A stretch of 7,320 bases of DNA from an uncultured Lachnospiraceae bacterium (GCA_946621895.1 CAMOOZ010000228.1:1-7320), one strand, 5' to 3'; positions 1 through 6,788 are shown, counted from the stretch's first letter. Made by a program: numbers and translations. Notes: a model not told the origin generated them from the letters alone.

Positions 1-2
1 CA

Positions 3-95
3 GGAGAACGGGAGAAAGCCGCAGCCCTTTTGAGACATGATCCGGAGCGGTGCCTTATGCAGTATCTGGAGGCCTATGGAAGGATTCTGGAGTAA
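3..95 (+). CDS. C-terminal end of an upstream protein, possibly a glycosyltransferase (partial)
   Basis: The frame starting at base 3 is open from the window edge and ends in TAA at 93-95, giving a 30-residue tail that finishes HDPERCLMQYLEAYGRILE. The other two plus frames stop at 31-33 and 38-40, and neither gives a protein-like sequence. The tail is a charged, amphipathic helix with a D-P-x(4)-M-x-Y-L-x-x-Y pattern, a style common at the C-termini of GT4-type glycosyltransferases. That resemblance is weak evidence, and the body of the protein lies outside the window. The stop codon overlaps the next gene by 20 bases, so this looks like the preceding member of the same polysaccharide operon. 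The product could equally be another kind of cluster enzyme. Confidence 0.6.
   Translation, partial: GEREKAAALLRHDPERCLMQYLEAYGRILE
68..72 (+). promoter_or_regulatory. Ribosome binding site that favours the ATG at 76
   Basis: GGAGG lies three bases before the ATG at 76. The alternative in-frame ATG at 37 has no purine-rich sequence ahead of it and would lengthen the overlap with the upstream gene to 59 bases. The spacer is shorter than usual, so initiation may depend partly on coupling to translation of the upstream gene, which terminates at 95. Confidence 0.45.
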
Positions 96-1110
96 GCTTT
101 CAAGAAAGCTGCATTATCTGTTCTGGAACAGGCTAAAGCCCGGAAAATGGGGCAGATGGCTTTATGCGGCGGAATGGAGACTGAGATTTCTTCCCACGGG
201 GAAGGGTCGGGGCTTTGATGAAGAGATTCCCCGTTTCCTGACGGCAATCCCGAATCCCGGAGCGGGCATCGGTCATCAGCTTTCCAACTGGATCGCCGGG
301 CTGCACTATGCGCAGGTGCTTGAACTTGCCTATGCGCCCATGCCCTTTTCCGATCCGGACTGGGAGGCGCTGTTGGGCCTTTCTGAGGGAATGACACCGG
401 CGGATGATTTATTCCGGCAGGGCTATAAAATGGTCAGGCTTCCGCGCTTTGACGGCTCGGAAAAGGAGCTCTCACATATCAGGAGCCTGATCAGCGCCTA
501 CCGCGGGAAAAAGGTGGTTTTCCGGCTGGAAAGGGATCAGTTTTTCCGCGAGCTTTATCTGGAGGCGGATAAGCTGCAGAAAAGCTTTTGGAATGCTCCC
601 GCAAGAAAAACCGATCCGGCATTTCCCAATCCTCCTCCGCTTTTTGCGGCAATGCATATCCGCAGGGGAGATATCGGTGGCAGCGCGCCGGCGCCGGGGA
701 TGGAAAAGCGATGGATGTCCGCGGAATACTACAGACGGATATACGAAGAGCTTACCGCGCTTGGACTGCCGATCCGGTTTGCAGTTTATTCCCAGGGCAG
801 GGAAGAGGATTTTCCCGAGCTTAAGGATCTTGAAAATTTAGAGCTCAGGCTTGAGGCTTCGGAGCAGGAGAGCTTTCTTTCCTTTGCACATGCGGATATC
901 CTGATCAGTGCGAAAAGCTCCTTTTCCTATAAGCCTGCCCTCTTAAACAGAGGCCTTAAGATTTGTCCCCACCATTTCTGGCATGCTTATCCGGAGGCGC
1001 CTGACTGGGTGCTGGCAGAGGACGACGGTTTTCTGAAGGAAAAGGAAAAAAATAAACTGAAGGAGTTTAAGCGTTCTTTTGAAGCTGGAATTTATCCGAA
1101 AACTGAATAG
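76..1110 (+). CDS. Fucosyltransferase-like glycosyltransferase (HxRRxD motif, GT11-like)
   Basis: The predicted protein is 344 residues from the ATG at 76. It carries three landmarks in the order seen in the GT11 / O-fucosyltransferase superfamily. The first is a Gly-rich N-terminal loop, G62-A-G-I-G-H67-QLSNW, corresponding in place to the GLGNQ loop of alpha-1,2-fucosyltransferases. The second is H194-I-R-R-G-D199, the HxRRxD signature whose arginines contact GDP-fucose in that superfamily. The third is S281-S-F-S-Y285, matching the C-terminal SSFS element, although the aromatic residues that usually follow (SWW) are replaced by YKP. There is no signal peptide or clear membrane span, so it should act in the cytoplasm on a lipid-linked or nucleotide-linked acceptor. 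The gene overlaps its upstream neighbour by 20 bases and its downstream neighbour by 32 bases, which places it in a coupled operon with an ABC flippase. The sugar donor is not proven; GDP-fucose is inferred from the motif. ATG 37 is a less likely start. Confidence 0.75.
   Translation: MEGFWSKLSRKLHYLFWNRLKPGKWGRWLYAAEWRLRFLPTGKGRGFDEEIPRFLTAIPNPGAGIGHQLSNWIAGLHYAQVLELAYAPMPFSDPDWEALLGLSEGMTPADDLFRQGYKMVRLPRFDGSEKELSHIRSLISAYRGKKVVFRLERDQFFRELYLEADKLQKSFWNAPARKTDPAFPNPPPLFAAMHIRRGDIGGSAPAPGMEKRWMSAEYYRRIYEELTALGLPIRFAVYSQGREEDFPELKDLENLELRLEASEQESFLSFAHADILISAKSSFSYKPALLNRGLKICPHHFWHAYPEAPDWVLAEDDGFLKEKEKNKLKEFKRSFEAGIYPKTE
1060..1065 (+). promoter_or_regulatory. Ribosome binding site for the ABC transporter (TTG start)
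   Basis: AAGGAG lies inside the end of the preceding gene, 13 bases before the TTG at 1079. The reading frame of the ABC gene is closed by a TGA at 1058-1060, so the start must lie to the right of it. TTG 1079 is the first usual initiation codon in the frame, and the site supports it despite the long spacer. Confidence 0.5.
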
Positions 1111-2824
1111 TCTCCTGACAAAAAAAGAAAGACGCGGCACCCTTGGCCTGTTTCTGCTGATCCTTTTCGGGTCTATGGCGGAGCTGCTCGGCGTTTCCGT
1201 GCTGTTTCCCATCGTGGATCTGGCAATGAGCAAGCAGGCCGAGCAGAGCACGGTCTTTCAGCTGCTGTCCGGTTTTACGGGCGTTAAGAGCAGGGTGGGC
1301 ATTCTGCTGATTCTGATTGGCGGCGCCGTGGGGCTTTACGTGATCAAATCCGTGTACCTTTCCTGGATGAACATGAGGCTCTATCATTTTGCCGCGGTCA
1401 CGAAAAGACGAATGGCCACCAGCCTGATGGAGGCCTATCTTTCCGAGCCCTATGCCTTTTTTTTGAACAGACCCTCCTCCGAGCTGATCAGGAGCATTAA
1501 TGTGGACACCTATCAGCTTTATGAGGTGCTGTTAAATATTCTGCTGATCGCCTCCAATGCGGTGACGGCCGCGCTGCTGATCCTGAATCTGGCCGTCACG
1601 AATTTTCTGATGACGATGACGATCGCGGCCTTTTTAGGAATCACGGAGCTTGTGATTCTGCTTTTTGTGGCCGGAAGAACCACCAGCTACAGCAGGAAAA
1701 ACCAGCAGATGCAGAGCTATCTGCTGCGCTATCTGCAGCAGGCCATTGAAGGGATCAAGGAAATCAAAATTCTGCAGGGAGAGCACTTCTATATCAGGAA
1801 GTACGCAGAGGCGTATACTGAGCAGACGGAGGTGGAGAAGAAATTCCGTCTGCTGAACCTGATCCCGAAATACATCATTGAGGCGGTGTGCCTTTCCGGT
1901 ATTCTGTTGTATCTGGGCGCAAATATCATCTGGAACGAGGATTATCTTTCCATTTTGCCCCAGCTGGCGGTGTTCGGCATGTCCGCCTTCAAGCTGCTGC
2001 CCTGCGTCAACGCGGCGTTCACCTACCTGAATACGATCATGTTCCACCAGGCATCTGTCGACCTGGTTTACCGGGATATGCAGTCGGCAAAGAGAAGGGG
2101 CTATGAGATCTCCTCTGAAATCAATGATGTAAGGCCTGAGGCGTTCCCGTTCAGGGAAAAAATCGAGCTTAAGAACGTGCGCTTCCGTTATGAGACAGGA
2201 CCCGTGGATATCCTCGAAAGCGGCAGCTTTCTGGAAATCAAAAAGGGAAGCTCGGTGGGCCTGATCGGCGCCTCCGGCGGAGGAAAGACCACCACGGCGG
2301 ATCTGATCCTGGGACTGCTTTTCCCGCTGGAGGGGAAGGTTTTGGCGGACGGCAGGGATATTCAGGAGAATCTTTCCGGCTGGCAGGCTAATTTCGGCTA
2401 TATTCCGCAGACGATTTTTCTGACAGACGATTCCATCCTGCATAATGTGGCGATGGGACTGGAGGAGGAGAGGATCGACCGGGAAAGGGTGCTCAAGGCG
2501 CTGGACAAGGCCATGCTGAGGGAATTTGTAGAGAGCCTCCCGAAGGGGATCGACACGGAGATCGGCGAGCACGGCATGCGGATATCCGGCGGACAGCGCC
2601 AGCGGATCGGCATTGCCAGAGCGCTTTACAGAGACCCGGATATTCTGGTTTTTGATGAGGCCACAAGTGCCCTGGACAATGAAACGGAAAAGGAGGTCAT
2701 GGAGGCGGTGGTGGGCCTCAAGGGGGTTAAAACGATGATCATCATTGCGCATCGCTTGAGCACCATCGAGCACTGTGATCATGTTTATAAGATCGAAAAG
2801 GGAAGGGTGGAAAGAATCCGTTGA
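1079..2824 (+). CDS. ABC transporter, fused membrane and ATPase domains (MsbA/PglK-like exporter or flippase)
   Basis: A 581-residue half-transporter of normal length. Residues about 15-320 form an exporter-type membrane domain with six hydrophobic segments near 21-45, 73-95, 148-168, 172-198, 262-286 and 290-315. Residues about 355-580 form the ATPase domain with every key motif intact: Walker A G397-A-S-G-G-G-K403-T404, Q-loop Q444, signature S503-G-G-Q506, Walker B ending D526-E527, and H-loop H558. It should act as a homodimer in the cytoplasmic membrane. Sequence style in the ATPase half (the GYIPQ stretch with a long glycan-exporter type membrane domain) and its place between two glycosyltransferase genes suggest flipping of a lipid-linked oligosaccharide or polysaccharide, as PglK does. 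A lipid or peptide exporter role cannot be excluded. The TTG start overlaps the preceding gene by 32 bases, so coupling is likely. The stop overlaps a possible TTG start of the next gene by four bases. Confidence 0.9.
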   Translation: MKLEFIRKLNSLLTKKERRGTLGLFLLILFGSMAELLGVSVLFPIVDLAMSKQAEQSTVFQLLSGFTGVKSRVGILLILIGGAVGLYVIKSVYLSWMNMRLYHFAAVTKRRMATSLMEAYLSEPYAFFLNRPSSELIRSINVDTYQLYEVLLNILLIASNAVTAALLILNLAVTNFLMTMTIAAFLGITELVILLFVAGRTTSYSRKNQQMQSYLLRYLQQAIEGIKEIKILQGEHFYIRKYAEAYTEQTEVEKKFRLLNLIPKYIIEAVCLSGILLYLGANIIWNEDYLSILPQLAVFGMSAFKLLPCVNAAFTYLNTIMFHQASVDLVYRDMQSAKRRGYEISSEINDVRPEAFPFREKIELKNVRFRYETGPVDILESGSFLEIKKGSSVGLIGASGGGKTTTADLILGLLFPLEGKVLADGRDIQENLSGWQANFGYIPQTIFLTDDSILHNVAMGLEEERIDRERVLKALDKAMLREFVESLPKGIDTEIGEHGMRISGGQRQRIGIARALYRDPDILVFDEATSALDNETEKEVMEAVVGLKGVKTMIIIAHRLSTIEHCDHVYKIEKGRVERIR

Positions 2825-2850
2825 GGCTTGAGGATTTCCCCATCGGGGAA

Positions 2851-2856
2851 AAGGAA
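2851..2856 (+). promoter_or_regulatory. Ribosome binding site favouring the ATG at 2863
   Basis: AAGGAA followed by a six-base spacer precedes ATG 2863. The competing TTG at 2821 overlaps the upstream stop codon by four bases and has the purine-rich run GGAAGGG (from 2801) some 13 bases upstream. Both are workable. The ATG has the better codon and better spacing, so it is preferred here. Confidence 0.45.
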
Positions 2857-2862
2857 CTGAAT

Positions 2863-4440
2863 ATGTTTACGGAAAGGAACACACCGCTCTGGCGGGAGAG
2901 TATCGGCGATCCGGCTCTTCCGCCGGTGTATGTTAACCTTTCCATGGTCAGGATGCAGGCGGCCTGGGTGCTGCCGAAGCTTCTCTATGCAAAGGGCATG
3001 GCGGCGGAGCTTGGCTGCAGCGTGAGGGTTTTTACCTGGCGGGAGAATCCTGCGCTGACCTCCTTTTTTTCCTCCTTCGGCATAGAGCATCTTGCGCTCG
3101 ATACGCTGAGCAGGCGCAGCCCGAAGGCCCTGTTGAAGGCGGTCTGGAAAACACTGCAGACAGTCTTCACGACGGGAAGCGGGGAAAAGCTTCAGGCGCT
3201 TAAGCTCTCCGGCCTGCCGGTGGGCTATTCCCTGTATGAGGATATTTTAAGAACCTCTTCTCTTTCCACCATCCGGACCGGGCGCAGCAAAACCGTATTA
3301 AAAAAGCTGTTTCATCTTTCCCTGACCTTTTACGCGCTGGAAAAGGAAATGAAATCCCGGGGAGCGGCCTTTGTTTTATGCGATGATGAAGCATATCACG
3401 AAGGGATGTTCATCCGCCTTTTCCTGTCCCGGGGGATTCCCTGCGTCTCACAGAATGACGCGCTGGAAAGGGGAATCGGACTGCTGGAGGACGGCACTTT
3501 TGATCGTGATCTCTGGAATTTCCGGGCTTATTACGAGGATATTCTGACAGGCTTGGGGGAGGAGGAGCTCATAGAGGCTGAAAAGCTTCTTGATGCGCGC
3601 TTTGCGGGAAAAAACGGAAGACGGATAGACGCCGGGGCCTTTGCGGGCGAGCTGCCGGAGAAGGATGAGCTGATCAGCAGGATGGGGCTTGAGCCCGGGA
3701 AAAAGAATGTTTTCATCATGGCGCATACCTTCTCCGACGGGGTCATGAATTCGGGTCATCTGTATTTCCGGGATTATTATGAATGGCTGGAAAAAACACT
3801 GGAGCTGGCGGAGGGGCTTCCGGGGGTGAACTGGATCCTGAAGCCGCATCCCACCAGAGGCTCCTACAATGAAGCCGCGGATTCCGTGGAGGCGATGTAC
3901 GAACGCCACAAGGCGCCGCATATCCATCTGTTTCCGGAGAGTGTTGCAGCAAAGGCCTCCGCGATGCTTGCGGACGCCACTGTGACGATCGGCGGAAACG
4001 CGGGCCTGGAATACGCATGCTTCGGGGTGCCGGTAATCATCACGGGCAAGCCCTTTTATCATGGCTTCGGCTTCACGATCGAGCCCCGGGATATGAAAGC
4101 CTATGAGAAGGCGCTTCACGGCCTGCCGGAAATCACGCCTCTAAGCGAAGAACAGATTGACCGTGCAAAGAAGGTGTTTTATTTAAGGTCCACAATGGAC
4201 AGCTGGTGCCCCGCTTATTTTCATGATGATTTTCAGCGCTGCATTGCCGATTCCTATTATCGGATGGTGGATAAAATGGCGCTTTCCTATTTTGCCGGAA
4301 ACGAGAACACACTGCCCTATAATACGGAATGTCTGCGGGATATCCTGCAATGGATGGAAAAGGGGGATTTCCGGGAAACGGAGTATTACAAAAGAGGAGC
4401 AAAACGGGGGAAAGAGCTACTCGAGGGGGAAAAGCGCTGA
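2863..4440 (+). CDS. Capsule polysaccharide synthesis-type protein (GT-B fold, KpsC/KpsS-like)
   Basis: A 525-residue soluble protein from ATG 2863 (539 residues if the TTG at 2821 is used). The C-terminal half has the pattern of the Capsule_synth family that includes KpsC, KpsS and LipB. It contains K327-P-H-P330 within WILKPHPT, then a Gly-rich loop with a conserved-type glutamate, G377-G-N-A-G-L-E383, then F398-Y-H-G-F-G-F-T405, which corresponds to the PFYxGxGLT element. In that family these elements line the nucleotide-sugar site of a GT-B fold. The N-terminal half has a Rossmann-like style (FVLCDDEAYHEG, then RGIPCVSQND) and would hold the acceptor side. No signal peptide or membrane helix is seen. 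Known members transfer beta-Kdo linkers in Gram-negative bacteria. In a Firmicute setting the substrate may differ, so this is best called a glycosyltransferase of unknown donor. It is the last gene before the operon terminator. A relationship to CDP-glycerol glycerophosphotransferases is a more distant alternative. Confidence 0.75.
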   Translation: MFTERNTPLWRESIGDPALPPVYVNLSMVRMQAAWVLPKLLYAKGMAAELGCSVRVFTWRENPALTSFFSSFGIEHLALDTLSRRSPKALLKAVWKTLQTVFTTGSGEKLQALKLSGLPVGYSLYEDILRTSSLSTIRTGRSKTVLKKLFHLSLTFYALEKEMKSRGAAFVLCDDEAYHEGMFIRLFLSRGIPCVSQNDALERGIGLLEDGTFDRDLWNFRAYYEDILTGLGEEELIEAEKLLDARFAGKNGRRIDAGAFAGELPEKDELISRMGLEPGKKNVFIMAHTFSDGVMNSGHLYFRDYYEWLEKTLELAEGLPGVNWILKPHPTRGSYNEAADSVEAMYERHKAPHIHLFPESVAAKASAMLADATVTIGGNAGLEYACFGVPVIITGKPFYHGFGFTIEPRDMKAYEKALHGLPEITPLSEEQIDRAKKVFYLRSTMDSWCPAYFHDDFQRCIADSYYRMVDKMALSYFAGNENTLPYNTECLRDILQWMEKGDFRETEYYKRGAKRGKELLEGEKR

Positions 4441-4497
4441 GAGTGGGAAAAATCCGGCCTGAAAATTATCGCCATGCGGCGATGCGCCCCGGGCGGC

Positions 4498-4535
4498 GGG
4501 AAGGGGCGGATTCTCCGCCCCTTCCCGATTTGTTT
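4498..4535 (+). terminator. Rho-independent terminator of the polysaccharide operon
   Basis: A perfect 13-bp inverted repeat (4498-4510 pairing with 4514-4526, core GGGAAGGGGCGGA) has a three-base loop and is followed by GATTTGTTTA. The stem is very GC-rich. It lies 57 bases after the stop of the capsule-type gene. The T-rich tract is only on the plus-strand side. The minus-strand continuation is GC-rich, so the element serves the plus-strand operon best, though it may also slow minus-strand transcripts from the convergent gene that stops at 4573. Confidence 0.85.
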
Positions 4536-4572
4536 AGACAGCTGCAGCGTATGGGTTTTGATTTTTGCCGTA

Positions 4573-5691
4573 TCAGCGGTTCCAGTCCGTCAGAATGAAT
4601 CTGCCGAGGGCCTCAGCATATTTTGCCCTTGCCTCGGCGTTTAAGTGGGTCCCGTCCACCAGGAAATCGTTCGCGTTCTCCGTGGTCATCCCCAGCGCAG
4701 GGACGGGATCAAAATACAGCGCGTCGTTTTCCGCTGCCACCTGGGCTGCCGCCTTCTTATAGTCGTCCACGGTGCCGTAATTATTCTTCGGATTCCCGTT
4801 CACATAGGTGGGGGACACCACCACCACCCTGCAGCTCGGATAGGTCTTTTTCAGCTCCTGGATCGCATAGGTCAGCGCGCCGGAATAGCAGGTCTTGTCC
4901 GGCGAAAAGTACGGATTCCAGATGGGCTTTCCCTCAAAGAAATCATTGATCCCGTAGGCAAGGATATAATAGTTTGTCCGAAGAAAGTTTGCCTTCTCGA
5001 TCGCGTTTCTGGAATAGCTTTCCGGCACCACATTTCCTTCATGCTTGCAGCAGATATCCACCAGCGTGGTCAGGGTCTTCTTGTCCGTATCATGGGAATC
5101 GTTTTCCAGCCGTGAGGCAGTGGCAGCGCCGAAGGCCAGGTTGTAGATCTCAAAATCATCATTGAAGGCCGAAAGCTGCGCGGCAATGCCGTCCTCCTCC
5201 CGGAAATTGTCCCACATGCTGTCCCCAAGCGCCACGATCATGATCGCATTTCCCGGAAGCTCATCCACGATCAGGTTTCCCTTCTCATTTTTTTCCGTGA
5301 TCTGATCCGTCCGGGCTACGGAGCGCTGCTCCTGCATATACGCGGGATACTGCGGAACCTCCTCCGGCTCTTCGGGTGTTTCGGGCTCTTCAGGCTCCTT
5401 CGGTTTTTCCGGTTCTTCCGGTTCCTCCGGCGTCTCCGGGTTTTCCGGTGTTTCCGGTTCCTCCGGCTGTGCGGGCTCCTCCGGCGTTTCCGGAGAGGTC
5501 CCGATGCCGTTTTCGGCCACGGTTACGGTTGATTCATCCTGCGCTTCTCCTTCGGGCTGTGCTGCTTCAATTTGCGCTTCCTCCGGCTTCGCACTCCTCC
5601 CAAGGTGCATAGTGAAGGCCGTTGCGGCACCGCCGATCAGGAGCCCCAGGACAAAAACAATGACTAAGGTTAATACATTATTTTTATTCAT
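4573..5691 (-). CDS. Membrane-anchored SGNH/GDSL-family hydrolase with Pro/Glu-rich linker
   Basis: A 372-residue protein. Residues 6-28 form one hydrophobic helix after a short Asn/Lys-containing N-terminus, so it is an uncleaved anchor or signal anchor. Residues 67-111 are a low-complexity linker with proline every third position. The SGNH domain runs from about 145 to 370: block I G156-D157-S158 with S158 as the likely nucleophile, block II around G188, block III G247-I-N249-D250 with N249 in the oxyanion hole, and block V D346-G-T-H349 giving the catalytic Asp and His. The layout places the catalytic domain outside the cell, beyond part of the wall. Family members remove or transfer acyl groups on sugars and lipids. 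An acetyl-esterase or acetyltransferase role on surface glycan fits the neighbouring operon but is inferred. An in-frame TAA four codons upstream fixes the start at ATG 5691, the only plausible start. No clear ribosome binding site precedes it. Confidence 0.88.
   Translation of the reverse strand: MNKNNVLTLVIVFVLGLLIGGAATAFTMHLGRSAKPEEAQIEAAQPEGEAQDESTVTVAENGIGTSPETPEEPAQPEEPETPENPETPEEPEEPEKPKEPEEPETPEEPEEVPQYPAYMQEQRSVARTDQITEKNEKGNLIVDELPGNAIMIVALGDSMWDNFREEDGIAAQLSAFNDDFEIYNLAFGAATASRLENDSHDTDKKTLTTLVDICCKHEGNVVPESYSRNAIEKANFLRTNYYILAYGINDFFEGKPIWNPYFSPDKTCYSGALTYAIQELKKTYPSCRVVVVSPTYVNGNPKNNYGTVDDYKKAAAQVAAENDALYFDPVPALGMTTENANDFLVDGTHLNAEARAKYAEALGRFILTDWNR
5359..5493 (-). repeat. Pro-x-x repeat region encoding the hydrolase linker
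   Basis: These 135 bases encode residues 67-111, built of imperfect triplets P-E-E, P-E-T, P-E-N, P-E-K and P-K-E. On the plus strand the DNA shows recurring TTCCGG and CTCCGG units. Such sequences form an extended, negatively charged polyproline-II spacer, typical of wall-spanning regions in surface proteins. The near-repeats make length change by slippage possible; any change of nine bases would keep the frame. Confidence 0.85.
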
Positions 5692-5699
5692 GGCAAATG

Positions 5700-5728
5700 A
5701 TTATAACCTAACGGCCCGGAAAAACCAA
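5700..5728 (-). promoter_or_regulatory. Promoter-like element for the SGNH hydrolase gene
   Basis: Read on the minus strand, TTGGTT (5728-5723) is followed by a 17-base spacer and a perfect TATAAT (5705-5700). Transcription would then begin near 5693, within a few bases of the ATG at 5691. The -35 match is only partial (TTG conserved), while the -10 box and the spacing match the sigma-A consensus. Confidence 0.5.
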
Positions 5729-5849
5729 GCCCCAAACCGTGACCCGGCAGCTCCGAAGAACAAAAGCAGGGGATTTTAATTCTGGAAAGTTAAAAGTTTT
5801 TGAACGGTGTACATACTATCCTGCTATATTTTTGCAGTACCTTGATAAA

Positions 5850-5864
5850 CCCTTCCGAAAAGGG
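5850..5864 (-). terminator. Weak candidate terminator downstream of the methyltransferase-like gene
   Basis: On the minus strand CCCTT and AAGGG pair around a TTCGG loop and are followed by TTTATC. The stem is only five pairs (six with a G-U pair) and the T-tract is short. It lies about 145 bases after the stop of the upstream minus-strand gene and before the hydrolase promoter, which is a sensible place for a terminator. Confidence 0.3.
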
Positions 5865-6007
5865 ATGGCAAATTTTACATTCTTTTATAAAACAAAATTT
5901 CAACTATCAAGAATCAGTAAAGCATCAAAAGAATCCCATGTGATCCTGCCCGGAATTCACAGTCAACAGATTACAATAATCCTGCGATATTCTGCTGATT
6001 GACATTC

Positions 6008-6778
6008 TTATGTTTCACGCTTCTTAAAGATATATAATGCACATGCACGTTCATCACTCATATGAAAATCAAGGAAGGCTTCCACTGGTACTTCGTATAA
6101 CTTATAATCACTTGTATAGGCAGCTTCGATCAAATCCATCTTATCAAGCACTCTTGCCACTTCATGATATTCAATCACCCTGTGTGCATTGAAGAAAAGT
6201 CTGTTTCTGCCCCCAGTAGGGAAAGAGATATAAAAATATCCCCCTACTGCGACAATTCGCTGCATTGCCTTAAGACCCTTAATCCATCCCTTTGGATCTA
6301 ATTCATCTCCGTATCTTCCCAGGCCGAAATGTTCTATCACATGAAGAGAGGATAATGAGTCTACAGACCCTTCTTCTATATTGGTCAGGTCAGTTGCATC
6401 TCCCTGTGTAAATAAGAGGCCATCTACTTCTACATTCAGAGGACGAATATCGATCATGTTAACCTTAAGTCCTGCTGAGAGAAGATGTGACAGAAATCCA
6501 TCTACTCTGCTTCCTATGTCATAATGAATCTGTGGGTTTTGCATTATTATCTTTTTGGCCATCCATATATCTTGAATAAAATAGTGTGAGTCAAGCCTTG
6601 CCGCCTCTTTTCTATATTCTGTGATAATAGGATACTCATCTTCCTTACTATACTTGAAAGGTTCATCATCATCACATAGTGCAATATACTTCTGAATATC
6701 TCTTTTGAACTTATTCTCATCAATCTTTCTTTGTTTAAGATGAGATATCCGTTTCTTTACTTTACTTATCAATTTCAT
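6008..6778 (-). CDS. DUF268-type SAM-dependent methyltransferase-like protein
   Basis: A 256-residue soluble protein. Residues 1-45 are basic and charged, probably helical. From about residue 83 it has the pattern I recognise from the DUF268 family: H85-Y-D-I-G-S-R-V-D-G-F95 (the motif I position of a class I methyltransferase), an acidic strand end at D110-I-R-P, a G126-D-A-T-D130 element, then SSLHVIEH (143-150) and FGLGRYGDELDPKGW (151-165), and NAHRV near 197-201. The fold suggests S-adenosylmethionine binding, but no substrate is established for the family. Members often sit in polysaccharide or O-antigen clusters, where sugar methylation is a common guess. Codon use is visibly AT-rich compared with genes to its left, which points to separate acquisition. 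The start at ATG 6778 is supported by a good ribosome binding site. No neighbouring minus-strand gene shares an operon with it in this window. Confidence 0.8.
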   Translation of the reverse strand: MKLISKVKKRISHLKQRKIDENKFKRDIQKYIALCDDDEPFKYSKEDEYPIITEYRKEAARLDSHYFIQDIWMAKKIIMQNPQIHYDIGSRVDGFLSHLLSAGLKVNMIDIRPLNVEVDGLLFTQGDATDLTNIEEGSVDSLSSLHVIEHFGLGRYGDELDPKGWIKGLKAMQRIVAVGGYFYISFPTGGRNRLFFNAHRVIEYHEVARVLDKMDLIEAAYTSDYKLYEVPVEAFLDFHMSDERACALYIFKKRET

Positions 6779-6788
6779 ATTTCTGTGT

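Larger units (their letters stand above)
5692..6007. other. Gene-free, AT-rich interval between two minus-strand genes
   Basis: No protein-like reading frame is seen in these 316 bases. The longest open stretch (plus strand, 5739-6002) translates to a composition-driven sequence with no recognisable motif and no ribosome binding site. The interval holds the hydrolase promoter at its left end and a weak hairpin at 5850-5864. A loose inverted repeat (GTCAACAGA near 5962 with TCTGCTGATTGAC near 5991) may form part of the transcript end of the methyltransferase-like gene. The change from GC-rich to AT-rich sequence takes place at the left end of this interval. Confidence 0.6.

Noticed and set aside
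37..75. Longer N-terminus of the fucosyltransferase-like protein starting at ATG 37
   Set aside because: No ribosome binding site, an odd Cys/Trp-containing extension and a larger overlap with the upstream gene; the ATG at 76 is better supported.
1634..2782. Long minus-strand open frame (382 residues) opposite the ABC transporter
   Set aside because: It is antisense to a gene with all ABC motifs intact and has no protein-like domain pattern; it arises from the codon bias of the real gene.
3448..4119. Minus-strand open frame of 223 residues opposite the capsule-type gene
   Set aside because: It is a shadow of the sense gene, with no start signal and no recognisable family.
4444..4598. Small plus-strand ORF beginning GTG after the capsule-type gene
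   Set aside because: It runs through the terminator hairpin and into the antisense of the hydrolase gene; its protein has no recognisable pattern.
5739..6002. 87-residue plus-strand ORF in the gene-free interval
   Set aside because: No ribosome binding site, no motif, and composition typical of random AT-rich DNA.
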